Shown here: positions 1 to 9,944 of the stretch, piece by piece | Layout: every line of letters starts with the position of its first letter | Numbering within the stretch: position 1 is the first letter of the stretch | Source: CAVPNY01 sp963706905 | Lineage (GTDB): Bacteria; Chloroflexota; Anaerolineae; Anaerolineales; UBA4823 | DNA length: 64,000 bases | Direction: 5' to 3' | NCBI GenBank assembly: GCA_963706905.1 | Contig: CAVPNY010000011.1 | Span: forward strand, 124,001 to 188,000 | The notes under the pieces: generated by a model | The model's input: the letters and a program-made list of their open reading frames with translations, nothing else | What the model was told of the DNA's origin: nothing | Database searches by the model: none | Position numbers and translations under genes: made by a program

Positions 1-776
1 AGAACAATGAGGCCAGATATCGAGTGATCTCGATCCTCTCGCCGGTGATTTTTCTGGTATTGTGGGAAACTCTGGTGAGGACAAACGTTCTCGACCACCG
101 CTTCTTTCCTACGCCGACCACCGTAGCTGTCGTGCTCATAGAAATGATCAGCACCGGGGAGATTTTCGATCATCTGTTCAGCTCTTTGCAGCGCATTGTA
201 GCTGGTTTTATTTTAGGGGCGATTCCAGCAATTGTGTTGGGGATGTTAATGGGCATGTCGCGCGGGGTGCGGGCATTTTTGGACCCAATTGTGGCATTGA
301 CTTACCCAATCCCAAAGTTGTCCTTGCTGCCGTTGATTATTATTCTCTTCGGTATTGGAGAAGCGAGCAAGATTGTGGTGGTGGCGATCGCTGGATTCTT
401 TATCGTTTTGATCGCTACCGCGGCCGGGGTGCGACGCATTGATCCGACCCTGCTGCAAGCCGCTAACAATTATGGTGCGCACGGCTGGAAATTGTTTTCT
501 AAAGTAATCCTGCCCGCCAGCCTGCCGTCGATATTTACCGGTTTACGCTTGGCTTTGGGAACATCGCTCTTGATCATTGTGGCTGCGGAGTTTGTTGCGG
601 CGAAACAAGGCATTGGTTATCTGATCTGGCTTTCCTGGTCAACGTTGTCGGTTGGGGATATGTATGCAGGTCTGGTGGTGATCGCTTTACTGGGTTTGCT
701 GTTCACCGCTGGACTGGAACGGCTTGGGAAGAGGTTGATGCCGTGGGCAGAGGAATTCCGGGAGCGTTCCAAATAG
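1..776 (+). CDS. ABC transporter permease, NitT/TauT (SsuC/TauC) type, 5' end cut by window
   Basis: Inner-membrane permease of an importer for small anions such as sulfonates, taurine, nitrate or pyrimidine precursors; the substrate cannot be read from the sequence. The chain is strongly hydrophobic with about six membrane spans. It carries the BPD_transp_1 EAA loop (AANNYGAHGWKLFSKVILPA) followed by LPSIFTGLRLALG, through which the ATPase couples. A GTG at 24 could start it, but the frame is open to base 1 and the first span is already under way, so the true start probably lies upstream. The stop is 34 bases before the next gene, suggesting cotranscription with the A-T-TE genes. Family is certain; substrate unknown. 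Confidence 0.9.
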   Translation, partial: NNEARYRVISILSPVIFLVLWETLVRTNVLDHRFFPTPTTVAVVLIEMISTGEIFDHLFSSLQRIVAGFILGAIPAIVLGMLMGMSRGVRAFLDPIVALTYPIPKLSLLPLIIILFGIGEASKIVVVAIAGFFIVLIATAAGVRRIDPTLLQAANNYGAHGWKLFSKVILPASLPSIFTGLRLALGTSLLIIVAAEFVAAKQGIGYLIWLSWSTLSVGDMYAGLVVIALLGLLFTAGLERLGKRLMPWAEEFRERSK

Positions 777-810
777 ATTGTCTGAGGTGGTATTTGGGAG
801 GGACAACACA

Positions 811-3478
811 ATGGATACTGTAGTAACCCTGGATAGGAAAGTTGAACGAGGTGAAACGTTTCGCACAGCCATCCCATTGGCTTCATTTCCCAAGAGCGAG
901 GTTGACCAATCCATTCCAGAGCGATTTGAGAAGATTGTCCGTCAATTCCCAGAGAAGCTTGCTATCAAGCAGGGAAACACGTCACTTAACTTATGCCGAG
1001 CTGAATGGAGCGGCGAACCGCCTGGCCAGCGCGATCCTGGTCTCAGAAAATATCCAGCGAATTACCAGTCGCCTTTTTATCTCAGACACGGGATCTCGCC
1101 GCTTATCGCAATCCTGGGAATCCTTAAGTCCGGAAGTTTCTATCTCCCGCTGGACCCTAACTTCCCTGAAGACCGACTGGCTTATTTCTTAGAAGATTCT
1201 GGCGCGCAGCTGATCATTACCGATCAAGAGAATATCTCATCTGCACAAGAATTATCGAAAGAGAAATCACCACTGATTAATATTGGACCGAATTAGCGAG
1301 TCATACTCGAGCGACAATCTCGATCTTGAAATTTCACCGGACAGCCTGGCGAATATTCTGTATACTTCTGGTTCATCAGGGAAACCGAAGGGCGTACCTC
1401 AAACCCATCGCAACTTATTGCAGAGTATTTATATCCTGACAAAGAATTACCAGCTCAGGCTCGACGACCGGATATCGTTTTTGTTCTCTACCAGCTTCGC
1501 GGCTTCAACCAATCCCAGCCTGGGTGCTTTATTGAACGGTATTGCCCTATTCCCCTTCGATAGTAAGCGCGACCTGGCGGTAATGGCGGAATGGGTTAAC
1601 CGTGAAGAGATAACTGTTCTCAGTTGTGTCCCAACCTTGATGCGCCATTTTGGATCGCTTGTAGCGGGGAGGGATTAAGCTCCCCAGTGTCCGTCTTATT
1701 GACAATAGGTGGGGAGACGGTATTAAAGAGCGATTTTGAGATCTTCAAGAATATTTTTCCGGCGGGTTGTAAGCTGCGCATAGGATTGGGCGGCTCAGAA
1801 ATGCTGACGGCTACTTCGATCATTTTGGAGAAGAGTTCCGAGGTCGCCGAAAATATAATGCCGGTGGGGTATTCGGTTGACGATGTCGATATCCTGCTGG
1901 TTGATGAGAGAGGACAACTGGTTGAGACCGGGCAATCCGGTGAAATTGTGATTCGCAGCCGCTATCTATCACCAGGATACTGGCATCGGCCTGATCTCAC
2001 TGAATTGAAATTCAAAGCCGATCCGGCCGGGGATGGTCTCCGGCTGTATCATACTGGCGATTTGGGTCGCATGCGAGCAGACGGTTGCCTGTTCCACTTA
2101 GGGAGGAAGGATTTCCAGGTAAAGATCCGCGGTTTCCGGGTTGAGATTGAGGAGATTGAAGCTGAGATCTCCCTCCACCCTGGAATCCAGGAGGTCAGCG
2201 GTTGTCACGGATGATCACGGGGGGCGGGAAAAACGGCTGGTGGCATATACTGTCCCCGCAAAGGATCACCCGGCCCCTTCTGTAGAAGAATTACGCATCT
2301 TCCTGAGGAAGAAATTGCCGGATTATATGATCCCGTTCGCTTTTATATCCATTGATGCGATGCCGCTTACACCCTCTGGGAAGATGGACCGCCGCGCTTT
2401 ACCCAGCCTGGATGAGGTTTTCAATCTTGAGAAAGATTATGTTGCACCCCGCGATGATGTAGAAGCGAGACTGGTCCAGATCTGGGAAGAGCTCCTGGAA
2501 GTTAGCCCAATCGGGATCAAGAATGATTTCTTCATGATTGGTGGGCACTCCCTGCTGGCTGCGACATTGATCACTCGGGTCGAGACTGAATTTGGAAAGC
2601 GGATTGATTTTGGCAGCCTTTCGAAAGCTCCGACCATAGAACACCTGGCTGAAATCTTGGGTCAGGTGGATTGGAGTGCCTCGAAAGCCTCGCTGGTTCC
2701 CATCCGGGCTACTGGCTCGCGCCCAACTATTTATTTTGTGCACGGCTTAGGCGGCCATATTATCCCTTTTCTGCAACTTGCCAACCACCTGGGCGCAGAC
2801 CAACCGGTGTATGCACTCCAGGCCAGGGAAATAAATGACGCTGAAGGCGACAGTCGTACCATCGAAGGCATCGCTGCAGATTACTTATCTGAGATCCGGG
2901 AGCTCCAACCGGAAGGCCCTTATTACCTGGGAGGCTTTTCATTTGGTGGATTTGTCGCCTATGAGATGGCGCGACAATTGGCTATTCAAGGAAAAAAAGT
3001 TGGATTGCTGGCTATTCTGGACACGCAGGCTTGCAAGATTCCAGGCTTCCAACGTTCTCTCTCTCCATATAGAAAGTTACGCTTCCAAGCGCGAACCTTT
3101 TGGGAAAGAACCGTCTACCGGCTCTCCAGTGTTCAAGGTCAGAACAATCACAACCTGCTACAGAGTAAACCAACCGAGCAAGAAGCCATCATGGGGGATG
3201 TCGTCGAAGAAGAAATCCCTGAACACCTTCAACTGGTGATGCGATCCAATCGGATTGCCTTGCGGAAATATGTGCCGTTGGGTTATCATGGAAAGATCAC
3301 CTTGTTCAAGTCAGGCTCTCATGGACGAGGAATATGTTATGGTTGGGGTGAGTTGACGGATGGGGGGGTTCAAATATTCGAAGTCCCCGGCACGCACCGT
3401 GGGATCATGCAGGAGCCAAGTGTAGCTATCCTGGCGAATAAACTTGCTGTATGCATCGAAAAAACCCTCTCTGATTGA
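811..3478 (+). pseudogene. NRPS-like adenylation-carrier-thioesterase gene, broken by about five frameshifts
   Basis: Once an about 880-residue A-T-TE protein, paralogous to the intact gene at 3847. ATG at 811 follows a GGGAGGGA ribosome site. The conserved sequence jumps frame near 985, 1070, 1285, 1670 and 2200; between jumps the motifs survive: LTYAELNGAANRLASAIL, ILYTSGSSGKPKG (A3), YHTGDLGRMRADG (A7), LTPSGKMDRRALP (A10), the carrier site FFMIGGHSLLA, and thioesterase FVHGLGGH, GFSFGGF and GTHRGIMQEP. The last piece (about 2200-3478) is an open frame covering the A-domain C-terminus, carrier and thioesterase, so a shorter product is possible. The A4 region reads FAAS, so the Asp that normally holds the alpha-amino group is absent. 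Either a decaying duplicate or badly sequenced; alternating frames fit single-base indels. Confidence 0.85.
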
Positions 3479-3499
3479 AAACTATTCGACCATCTGATT

Positions 3500-3772
3500 G
3501 TGTTTTTTGATTCTCCACGAGCAGAAGTGAGTAAACACATAGGCGTTAAAGTATTGTTGAAGTATGTGCCGAAGCATTATTCAGGCAAGCTGACATTATT
3601 TAAATCCCTCAATCATGGACAGGGAGTGCACTACGGGTGGGGGGAGCTGGCTCGAGGGGGAGTGGAAGATCATTACGTACCTGGCTCGCATCGGGGGATA
3701 TTGCAGGAGCCGAATGTCGCCATCCTGGCAGTTAAAGTTCAAGGGTGTATTGACAGGGCACTTGAGAGTTGA
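3500..3772 (+). pseudogene. Orphan C-terminal fragment of an A-T-TE thioesterase domain
   Basis: An open frame of about 90 codons whose last 75 match only the C-terminal end of the thioesterase domains on either side: KYVPKHYSGKLTLFKS, then HYGWGELARGGV, PGSHRGILQEPNVAILA and a final helix. The catalytic His (GSHRG) is present, but the nucleophile Ser, oxyanion region, carrier and adenylation domains are missing, so it cannot act alone. It has no convincing ribosome site and starts 21 bases after the stop of the broken gene. It probably remains from a third tandem copy lost by unequal recombination, or from a duplicated 3' end. Confidence 0.7.
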
Positions 3773-3846
3773 GCATTCATTCTTCATGAAATGATGCTCA
3801 TCACAAATTGATAGTAGCTAGATACGGGTAAACCTAAGGATTTCTT

Positions 3847-6477
3847 GTGGAGCTAACATCACTGCCTTTTGAAAAAACCGAAATCGAAAGCTCCGTCCCT
3901 CTTCAATTCGAGAAGATTGTTGAACAATACCCAGATCGCACTGCAATTAAGACCAGTGAGATGAGTTGGGATTATGCGACTCTAAATACGCAAGCCAATC
4001 GACTTGCACATCCACTCCTCGGGATTTATGGTGCTGGCTCGGAGCCTGTGCCTTTTTTACTTGGAAGAGTAGAGACACAGATCGCGGCCATGCTCGGTAT
4101 CCAAAAAGCAGGCAAAGTGTACTTGCCGCTCGACCGATCCCTCCCGCGTGCCCGGCTTAGTGTGATGCTTGAGGATTCACAGGCCAGGGTGCTCATAACA
4201 GATAACCTGAATAGATCCCTGGCCGAAGAGCTTGTCCAAGGGAAATCGAATCTGATCAATGCGGACGACCTCGGGTCTGAAATTACATCCGGAAATCCAG
4301 GTCTGGAAATTGCGCCGGGTACTCCCGTGTATATTTTATATACTTCAGGTTCATCCGGGCAGCCCAAAGGTGTTATCCAAAGCCAACGCAACCTGCTGCA
4401 CAGTATTTGGGGAGCGACTCGCAACTACCGCATTACTCCGCAGGATCGCTTTGGGCTGTTGACCTCCACTGGATTTGCTGCCTCTAACGGGCCTGTATAC
4501 GGCTCTTTGCTAAATGGCGCGAGTGTGCATCATTATGATATGCAACGCGGCCTGGCTCTTCTACCTCAATGGATCGAAGCAGAGGGGATCACTTTACTCT
4601 TGATGGTACCCTCAATCTTTCGCCATCTGGCTCTTTCATTAACTGGTAAAGAGAAATTTTCTCACTTGCGATTGATTGTCTTAATGGGCGAGACACTCTC
4701 CAGCAGTCATATAGATCTTTACAGGCAATATTTCCCACCTACCTGCCAGCTGCGAAACAGTTACGCGGCAACTGAGATGCATACCGTTTGCTCACTGACT
4801 ATCGACCACCATTCAGAATTCAATGGAAGCCAGATTCCAGTGGGGAAGGCAGTGCCTGATAAGGAAATCTTGTTGTTGGACGAGGCAGGGGAGGTGGTTG
4901 AAGCAGGCCAGGTAGGGGAGATTGTCATCCGCAGTCGCTATCTGTCTCCAGGGTACTGGCGGATGCCGGAGCTCACGGCTTTATACTTCAAGGAGGATCC
5001 CGAGGTCGGTGACAGGCGGGTTTATTTCACGGGTGACCTGGGTCGAATATCCTCGGATGGCAGCCTGATTCATCTCGGGCGAAAAGATTCTCTGGTGAAG
5101 ATCAGGGGTTACAGGGTCGAGCTGGGAGAAATCGAAGTCGCCCTGGCTCAGCACCCAGATATCAAAGAATGTGTGGTGGTCGTTGAGGAGAGCGAAGCCC
5201 AGAACCAACGCTTAATCGGCTATTATGTCAGCGAACGGGGTCGTGGTGCAATCCCGGTTGAAGAGCTGCGCGTTTTTCTTAGAAGAAAACTGCCAGACTA
5301 TATGGTTCCTTTTGCTTTTGTCTATCTGGACGTGCTCCCCTTGACGCCGACCGGCAAGCTAGATCGCCGGTCGTTGCCTGGTCTGGATGAAGTCTTGAAC
5401 CTCGAACAGGACTACGTGGTGCCCCGGAACGAGGTTGAAAGCAAGCTTGTAAAATTATGGGAGGAATTGCTGGAAGTCAGTCCAATCGGTATCCAGAATG
5501 ACTTCTTCCGGATTGGTGGCCATTCACTTCTGGCGGCCAGAATGATCGCTCAGGTAGAAGAGATTTTCAGCCAGCGGTTGGATCTGGGAGCGCTCGCTCG
5601 GGCGACGACCATTGCTGAACTGGCCGAGGTAGTACGACGAGGCTATCGGGATGAGAAGCCAAGATCACTGGTGGTTATCCGTGCTGGGGGGAAGCGCCCG
5701 CCACTCTACTGCGTGCATGGGGTCGGGGGCCACATTCTACCTTTCCTGGATCTGGCAAATCACCTGGGGAAGGAGCAACCAGTATATGCGCTTCAGGCGA
5801 AACCATTACAGCTCGGAGATGAGCGGACTATCGAAGGGCTGGCAGAGGATTATCTTGGGGAGGTCGAACAATTCCAACCAGAAGGACCGTACTACCTGGC
5901 TGGATTCTCGTTTGGGGGCTTTGTTGCATACGAGATGGCTCGAAAGCTGGAAGCAAAAGGCAAGCAGGTCGCTTTACTGGCGCTCTTTGATACACAAGCC
6001 AGCTCATTACCGCGATTCCGGGATTCTCTTTCGCAGATTGGATACTTGCGTTATAGAATGCGTGCAATTTTGGAGAGTACTCTCTTCCAGCTTTCCGAGA
6101 TGGAATTGGCTTCGGTAATCCGCAATAAGGACGGCAAAGAAGAACCAACCAGCCACAATGAGAGAATCCTGGGTGATGTGGATGCTGACACAGTTCCAGT
6201 TCATTTATGGAATATTTTGGTTGCAAATCAGGCAGCTTCGAGTAAATATGTTCCCGGGCGGTATTGTGGTTTGATCACCTTGTTCAAATCGTCTTACTTT
6301 GGGCGAGGTGTATTTTATGGCTGGAGGGAATTAACCAGCGGAGGGGTTAATATATTTGAGGTGCCAGGAACGCATCGCGGCATGATGCAAGAACCGAATG
6401 TCCGCATCTTGGCTGACCAGTTAAGCAGGTGCATCGCGATGCACCTGGAAAATAAAAGTAAACATTATCTTCATTGA
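3847..6477 (+). CDS. NRPS-like protein: adenylation, peptidyl carrier, thioesterase (A-T-TE)
   Basis: Intact 876-residue single-module enzyme expected to activate a carboxylic acid as its adenylate, load it on a phosphopantetheine arm and release it by thioesterase action. GTG start, with AAGGA six bases upstream. Seen in order: A3 YTSGSSGQPKG (165-175), A7 TGDLGR (about 395-400), A8 KIRGYRVELGEIE, A10 LTPTGKLDRRSLP with the catalytic Lys, carrier FFRIGGHSLLA with Ser560, thioesterase VHGVGGH, GFSFGG with Ser688, candidate Asp715, and His843 in GTHRG. There is no condensation domain. A4 reads FAAS at 210-213, with Ala where alpha-amino-acid A domains have Asp, so the substrate may lack an alpha-amino group, as in A-T-TE quinone and furanone synthetases. 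Product unknown. Neighbours are its broken paralog and a permease. Confidence 0.9.
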   Translation: MELTSLPFEKTEIESSVPLQFEKIVEQYPDRTAIKTSEMSWDYATLNTQANRLAHPLLGIYGAGSEPVPFLLGRVETQIAAMLGIQKAGKVYLPLDRSLPRARLSVMLEDSQARVLITDNLNRSLAEELVQGKSNLINADDLGSEITSGNPGLEIAPGTPVYILYTSGSSGQPKGVIQSQRNLLHSIWGATRNYRITPQDRFGLLTSTGFAASNGPVYGSLLNGASVHHYDMQRGLALLPQWIEAEGITLLLMVPSIFRHLALSLTGKEKFSHLRLIVLMGETLSSSHIDLYRQYFPPTCQLRNSYAATEMHTVCSLTIDHHSEFNGSQIPVGKAVPDKEILLLDEAGEVVEAGQVGEIVIRSRYLSPGYWRMPELTALYFKEDPEVGDRRVYFTGDLGRISSDGSLIHLGRKDSLVKIRGYRVELGEIEVALAQHPDIKECVVVVEESEAQNQRLIGYYVSERGRGAIPVEELRVFLRRKLPDYMVPFAFVYLDVLPLTPTGKLDRRSLPGLDEVLNLEQDYVVPRNEVESKLVKLWEELLEVSPIGIQNDFFRIGGHSLLAARMIAQVEEIFSQRLDLGALARATTIAELAEVVRRGYRDEKPRSLVVIRAGGKRPPLYCVHGVGGHILPFLDLANHLGKEQPVYALQAKPLQLGDERTIEGLAEDYLGEVEQFQPEGPYYLAGFSFGGFVAYEMARKLEAKGKQVALLALFDTQASSLPRFRDSLSQIGYLRYRMRAILESTLFQLSEMELASVIRNKDGKEEPTSHNERILGDVDADTVPVHLWNILVANQAASSKYVPGRYCGLITLFKSSYFGRGVFYGWRELTSGGVNIFEVPGTHRGMMQEPNVRILADQLSRCIAMHLENKSKHYLH

Positions 6478-6877
6478 CCACAAGAGGGGGTTTGGGGCTG
6501 GATTGAGTTAGCTTTTGAGGGGCGAAATTCACAAGGCGCCAGTGAACCGGCGTGGTATCGTCCAAGAACTGCACTAGAATAATATCTGTTGAGAAGATCC
6601 AAGTTTGAATTGATCCAATCTTAAGGAAGTGAACCCGGTATTATCTCATTGATGGAAGGCGTAATATCTATTGCCATGCCAGGAGAACCTTCTATACAAA
6701 AGTACTATGGTTGTGAGGATTCAATTCTGATATATTCCCTTTATCTTAGCTTTGTTGAGAAAAAGGTATTTTATTGCTAATGCCGGATTGGGGTTAATCT
6801 CGTAAATCTGGTGCCCTGCAGGGGTGTTATTGGATACGATCCGTTGGGGATGAGACGATAAGGAGACCGGACCACAA
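6478..6877 (+). other. 400-base intergenic region
   Basis: No intact gene seen. The first 100 bases hold a thioesterase-tail remnant, listed separately. The remainder is AT-rich. A weak promoter-like pair, TTGAGA and TAATGC 17 bases apart, lies near 6755-6782. A 10-base palindrome CCCTGCAGGG is near 6817. AAGGAG at about 6860 is a somewhat distant ribosome site for the ATG at 6878. No riboswitch was recognised. Confidence 0.5.
6492..6577 (+). pseudogene. Second degraded thioesterase-tail remnant
   Basis: In the frame of base 6524 the translation EIHKAPVNRRGIVQELH, then a stop, lines up with NIFEVPGTHRGMMQEPN of the upstream thioesterase (shared I, P, RG, QE at matching spacing). In another frame, just before it, GWIELA matches GWRELT. 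The catalytic His position is now Arg. This looks like a heavily decayed copy of the same 3' segment that is better preserved at 3500-3772. The match is short, so the call is tentative. Confidence 0.45.
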
Positions 6878-9736
6878 ATGAAAAGAGCAGTGCTTTGGCT
6901 TTTCAAGGTGTTGTCATTGATGACTGCATTTGCAGTCTTTCTAAGTGCCTGCCTGTTACTGCCGTTTGGAGCAACGGCTTCCCCCGAGTCTACTCAAGGA
7001 ATGCAAGTTCAGGAGACGGCGACCCAGGTGGTCTCGCCCCAGGTGGCTACCCCCCAGGCGTCGGTGAACCAGGCTGCGACTTAGGTTTACTTGCCATTAG
7101 TCAATAACACCCAGGAACCACCACCCAATCCTTCGGATGGCTCCTGGCCGATGGCAGGTGGAAATCCCGAACGGACCTCCTGGACCCCGACAGAAGTACG
7201 CGGCCGCTTGGAGGCAAAGTGGTACAAACCTTTTGAAGCGTATATCCTTCACCGATCGCAGATCATTGCTGAGTATGGTAACCTGTATATTTCCACCTCG
7301 AACGGCTTGTATGCTCTGAATGCTGGCTCCGGAGCGGAGAAATGGGTTTACCCAACAGAAATGCCATTGGGAAATTCACCGACCGTCAAAGATGGAGTGG
7401 TTTATGTAGGCGGGTTCGACAAGAAACTGCACACGGTGGATGCCCATACCGGGGAAGGGCTATGGAAATTCACCGCAGGCGCTGGATTCGATACGAATCC
7501 GCTGGTCGTAGATGGGAAAGTCTTCGCTGGAAATAGAGATGGATTCTTCTACGCAGTGTATGCAGATGGAGCTTCTGCTGGCCAACTGGCTTGGAGATAC
7601 CAGACACAAGGTCCTATCCATTTCTCAGCGGCCTATAAAGACGGTGTTGTTTATTTTGCCTCGGATGATAGTTACGCTTATGCTTTGAACGCTCAATCGG
7701 GTGCGTTGGTGTGGAAATCTTCTAAGCTGCCCGGGGCTGGATTTCATTCGTGGTGGCCGGTGGTATACCGGGATGTGGTCATCTTTGCCGGTAGCAATAA
7801 TTATCGAACCTCAATCAGCCCGGGACCTGCCGATCAATTCACCCATATGGAACTTGAAGATGTTTATCCCAACTATAAAAGCACCCCCAAAGGCACACTT
7901 GTTGGGCCGCTTGGCTCAGCGCCAGGGGATTGGGCAGCAGGGACGCCGACCATCGATACCAGCAACTCCAACGCCGGCTCCGTCCCGATTACTGAATACT
8001 TTGAGGATAAACCCTGGCGGCGGACTTACTTTGTATTAAATCGGTCGAACGGGCAGGAAGTCACTTACGATTTCGATGGAGACGGCCAGCCAGAATACGC
8101 ACCGATCCTCTGGTTGGGAACACACAGCGGTAATCGTTACCCGCCGGTGGTGGGGAGCGATGACGTCCTTTACCAGGGGAACAATTACAAATCCGATTCG
8201 ACGATCGCTGGTGGACATATCTCTGGCTGGAAAATCGGCTCGCCGTACATTAGCATGATTAACAACGATTGGAACGCCGTGGATGAGCCTGTGGCCTATG
8301 TAGCGGGCGGCGATCTGATTTATTGGAATCGTTGCTGTGATCGAGTGGGCGGGGCAATCGATATTACTATTCCTGAACCAGATGCACTGAACCCTCGGGC
8401 GCCGCGCGATCCAAATGCAGCAGAACGCAGTTGGAGTTACTTCAGTTACAACCTGCCTCAAAAAGTGCCCGGTTACAATGAGATGACCTATGTATACGAT
8501 CCATACGATTCTCCATTTGGCGGCGTTTTTGGTGGAAGGAACGGAAGCTATGGATTTCACGGGGATGTCAATCCGCCGATTCCCTATAATGGCATGGTGT
8601 TTATGCACCGCAGCAATGCGGTGATCGCTTTTGCGCCTAGTGTGGGGCAACCGAGCAAGCTGCCGACTGCTCAAATCGTTGAAGTCGGAAATACTGGATT
8701 GCCAGCTTTGAGTGACGCGCAGATCAAGGCGCTCTTAGAAACGCAGGTGGAGAAAATCCTGGATGCCGGGCATTTGCGCCCGGGGTATATGAGCACAGGT
8801 ATTTTCGACCTTGGAGCTGGTCGGACTTGCAGCGCTGATCTGATCGATTACTGGCATAACCCGGCGGACACCCTCTACACACTTCTTCGCGCTTTGCCAT
8901 ATCTACCTTCCGATCTCCAGGGGCAAGTAAATACCTACTTACAGGACGAGTATACCCAGTACCCGCCATATCAATACGATCATGTCGGCTGGCGAGATGG
9001 AGCTGCTCGGGAAATATTTACATTACCGCCCGAGGTTCAGTCTGATCTTACCAACTATGGCCCTGAACAGGGTGTATCCAACTTCGCTGGATGGAGCTTT
9101 AATCCATTTAATTTCTATGCTTTATGGAAGTATGCTGACGAATTTGGAAATGCGAAAAGTATCTATGATGCCAGTAAATCTAAGTTGAACGCGGTTCCCT
9201 CGAATGATGTATTGCTGGAAATGCCCCATGTACATAATGCGTTTATAGCCGGTTATTGGGGCTTCCTGGAATTGGAAAGCCTGGCTGGCTATCCTGAATC
9301 AACATCCGTGCGGAGTGAGCTTAACCGTTTGCTAGACCTGCGATCCAGCCAGTTTTCGATCGAATTACCAGATGTGTTCTTCCCTGCCAGCTTCTCACGA
9401 GAGGCGTACTGCCGATCGCTTAGCATTGCCCGCAACTTTATCTACCTCACGCCTGAGCTCGGGGGGTACCTGAGAACCCAGGCTTACAGTAAAGTAGATA
9501 ATGCGGTTCAGGAATATACCCGCATGGCCCCGTATTGGTTTGTCGCCTGGTCTGAAACAGCATTTGCTGAAGGTGTGCTGAATCACTACTATGATATCAA
9601 TGCGATTTTTCAGGCCAAAACTTTGATTTTAGGGGAATCGCGCCAGGAGCTTTCTAAGTATGTGGATGTGCCTGGTTTTCAGGTCGGAGATCTATTCTAT
9701 ATCGATAATTTGATCTCTTTATTGGAAGCAGATTAG
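6878..9736 (+). CDS. Secreted PQQ-like beta-propeller protein, interrupted by an in-frame TAG at 7082
   Basis: Large exported protein of unknown role. The N-terminus (MKRAVLWLFKVLSLMTAFAV) is a signal sequence ending near LSAC, which could be a lipobox. A short Thr/Gln-rich stretch follows, then TAG at 7082-7084 in the same frame, then VYLPLVNN and about 880 further residues to 9736. CAG to TAG is a one-base change, so a nonsense mutation or base-call error is the simplest reading; otherwise only a 68-residue peptide is made. PQQ-type blades recur in the first 350 residues (LYALNAGSGAEKWVY, LHTVDAHTGEGLWKF, AYALNAQSGALVWKS). The C-terminal 300 residues look helical and match no family I recognise. 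A strong terminator follows. Confidence 0.75.
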
Positions 9737-9756
9737 GCGACAATGATTTTAATTAA

Positions 9757-9795
9757 GGAGACGCACAGGATTATTCCAATCCCTTGTGCGTCTCC
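9757..9795 (+). terminator. Hairpin terminator after the beta-propeller gene
   Basis: GGAGACGCACA at 9757-9767 is perfectly complementary to TGTGCGTCTCC at 9785-9795, with a 17-base loop, 21 bases after the stop codon. The following sequence is AT-rich but not a pure T run. Confidence 0.7.
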
Positions 9796-9944
9796 TCATT
9801 TATTAATGGTGGGGATTGATCCTGGTTGGCTGGCTTCCTCTCCCTCGCAAGAAAAGCGAATATTCTTCAAAGCAATCTGAGTAGAACTGAAACAACCAGA
9901 GTTTTTTTTCGTTAATCTATGTGGATCGTGAAGGCCTACACCCC

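Noticed and set aside
8036..8674. 212-codon minus-strand open frame
   Set aside because: Antisense to the beta-propeller protein, whose frame is continuous there; Arg/Ile/His-rich composition is that of a shadow.
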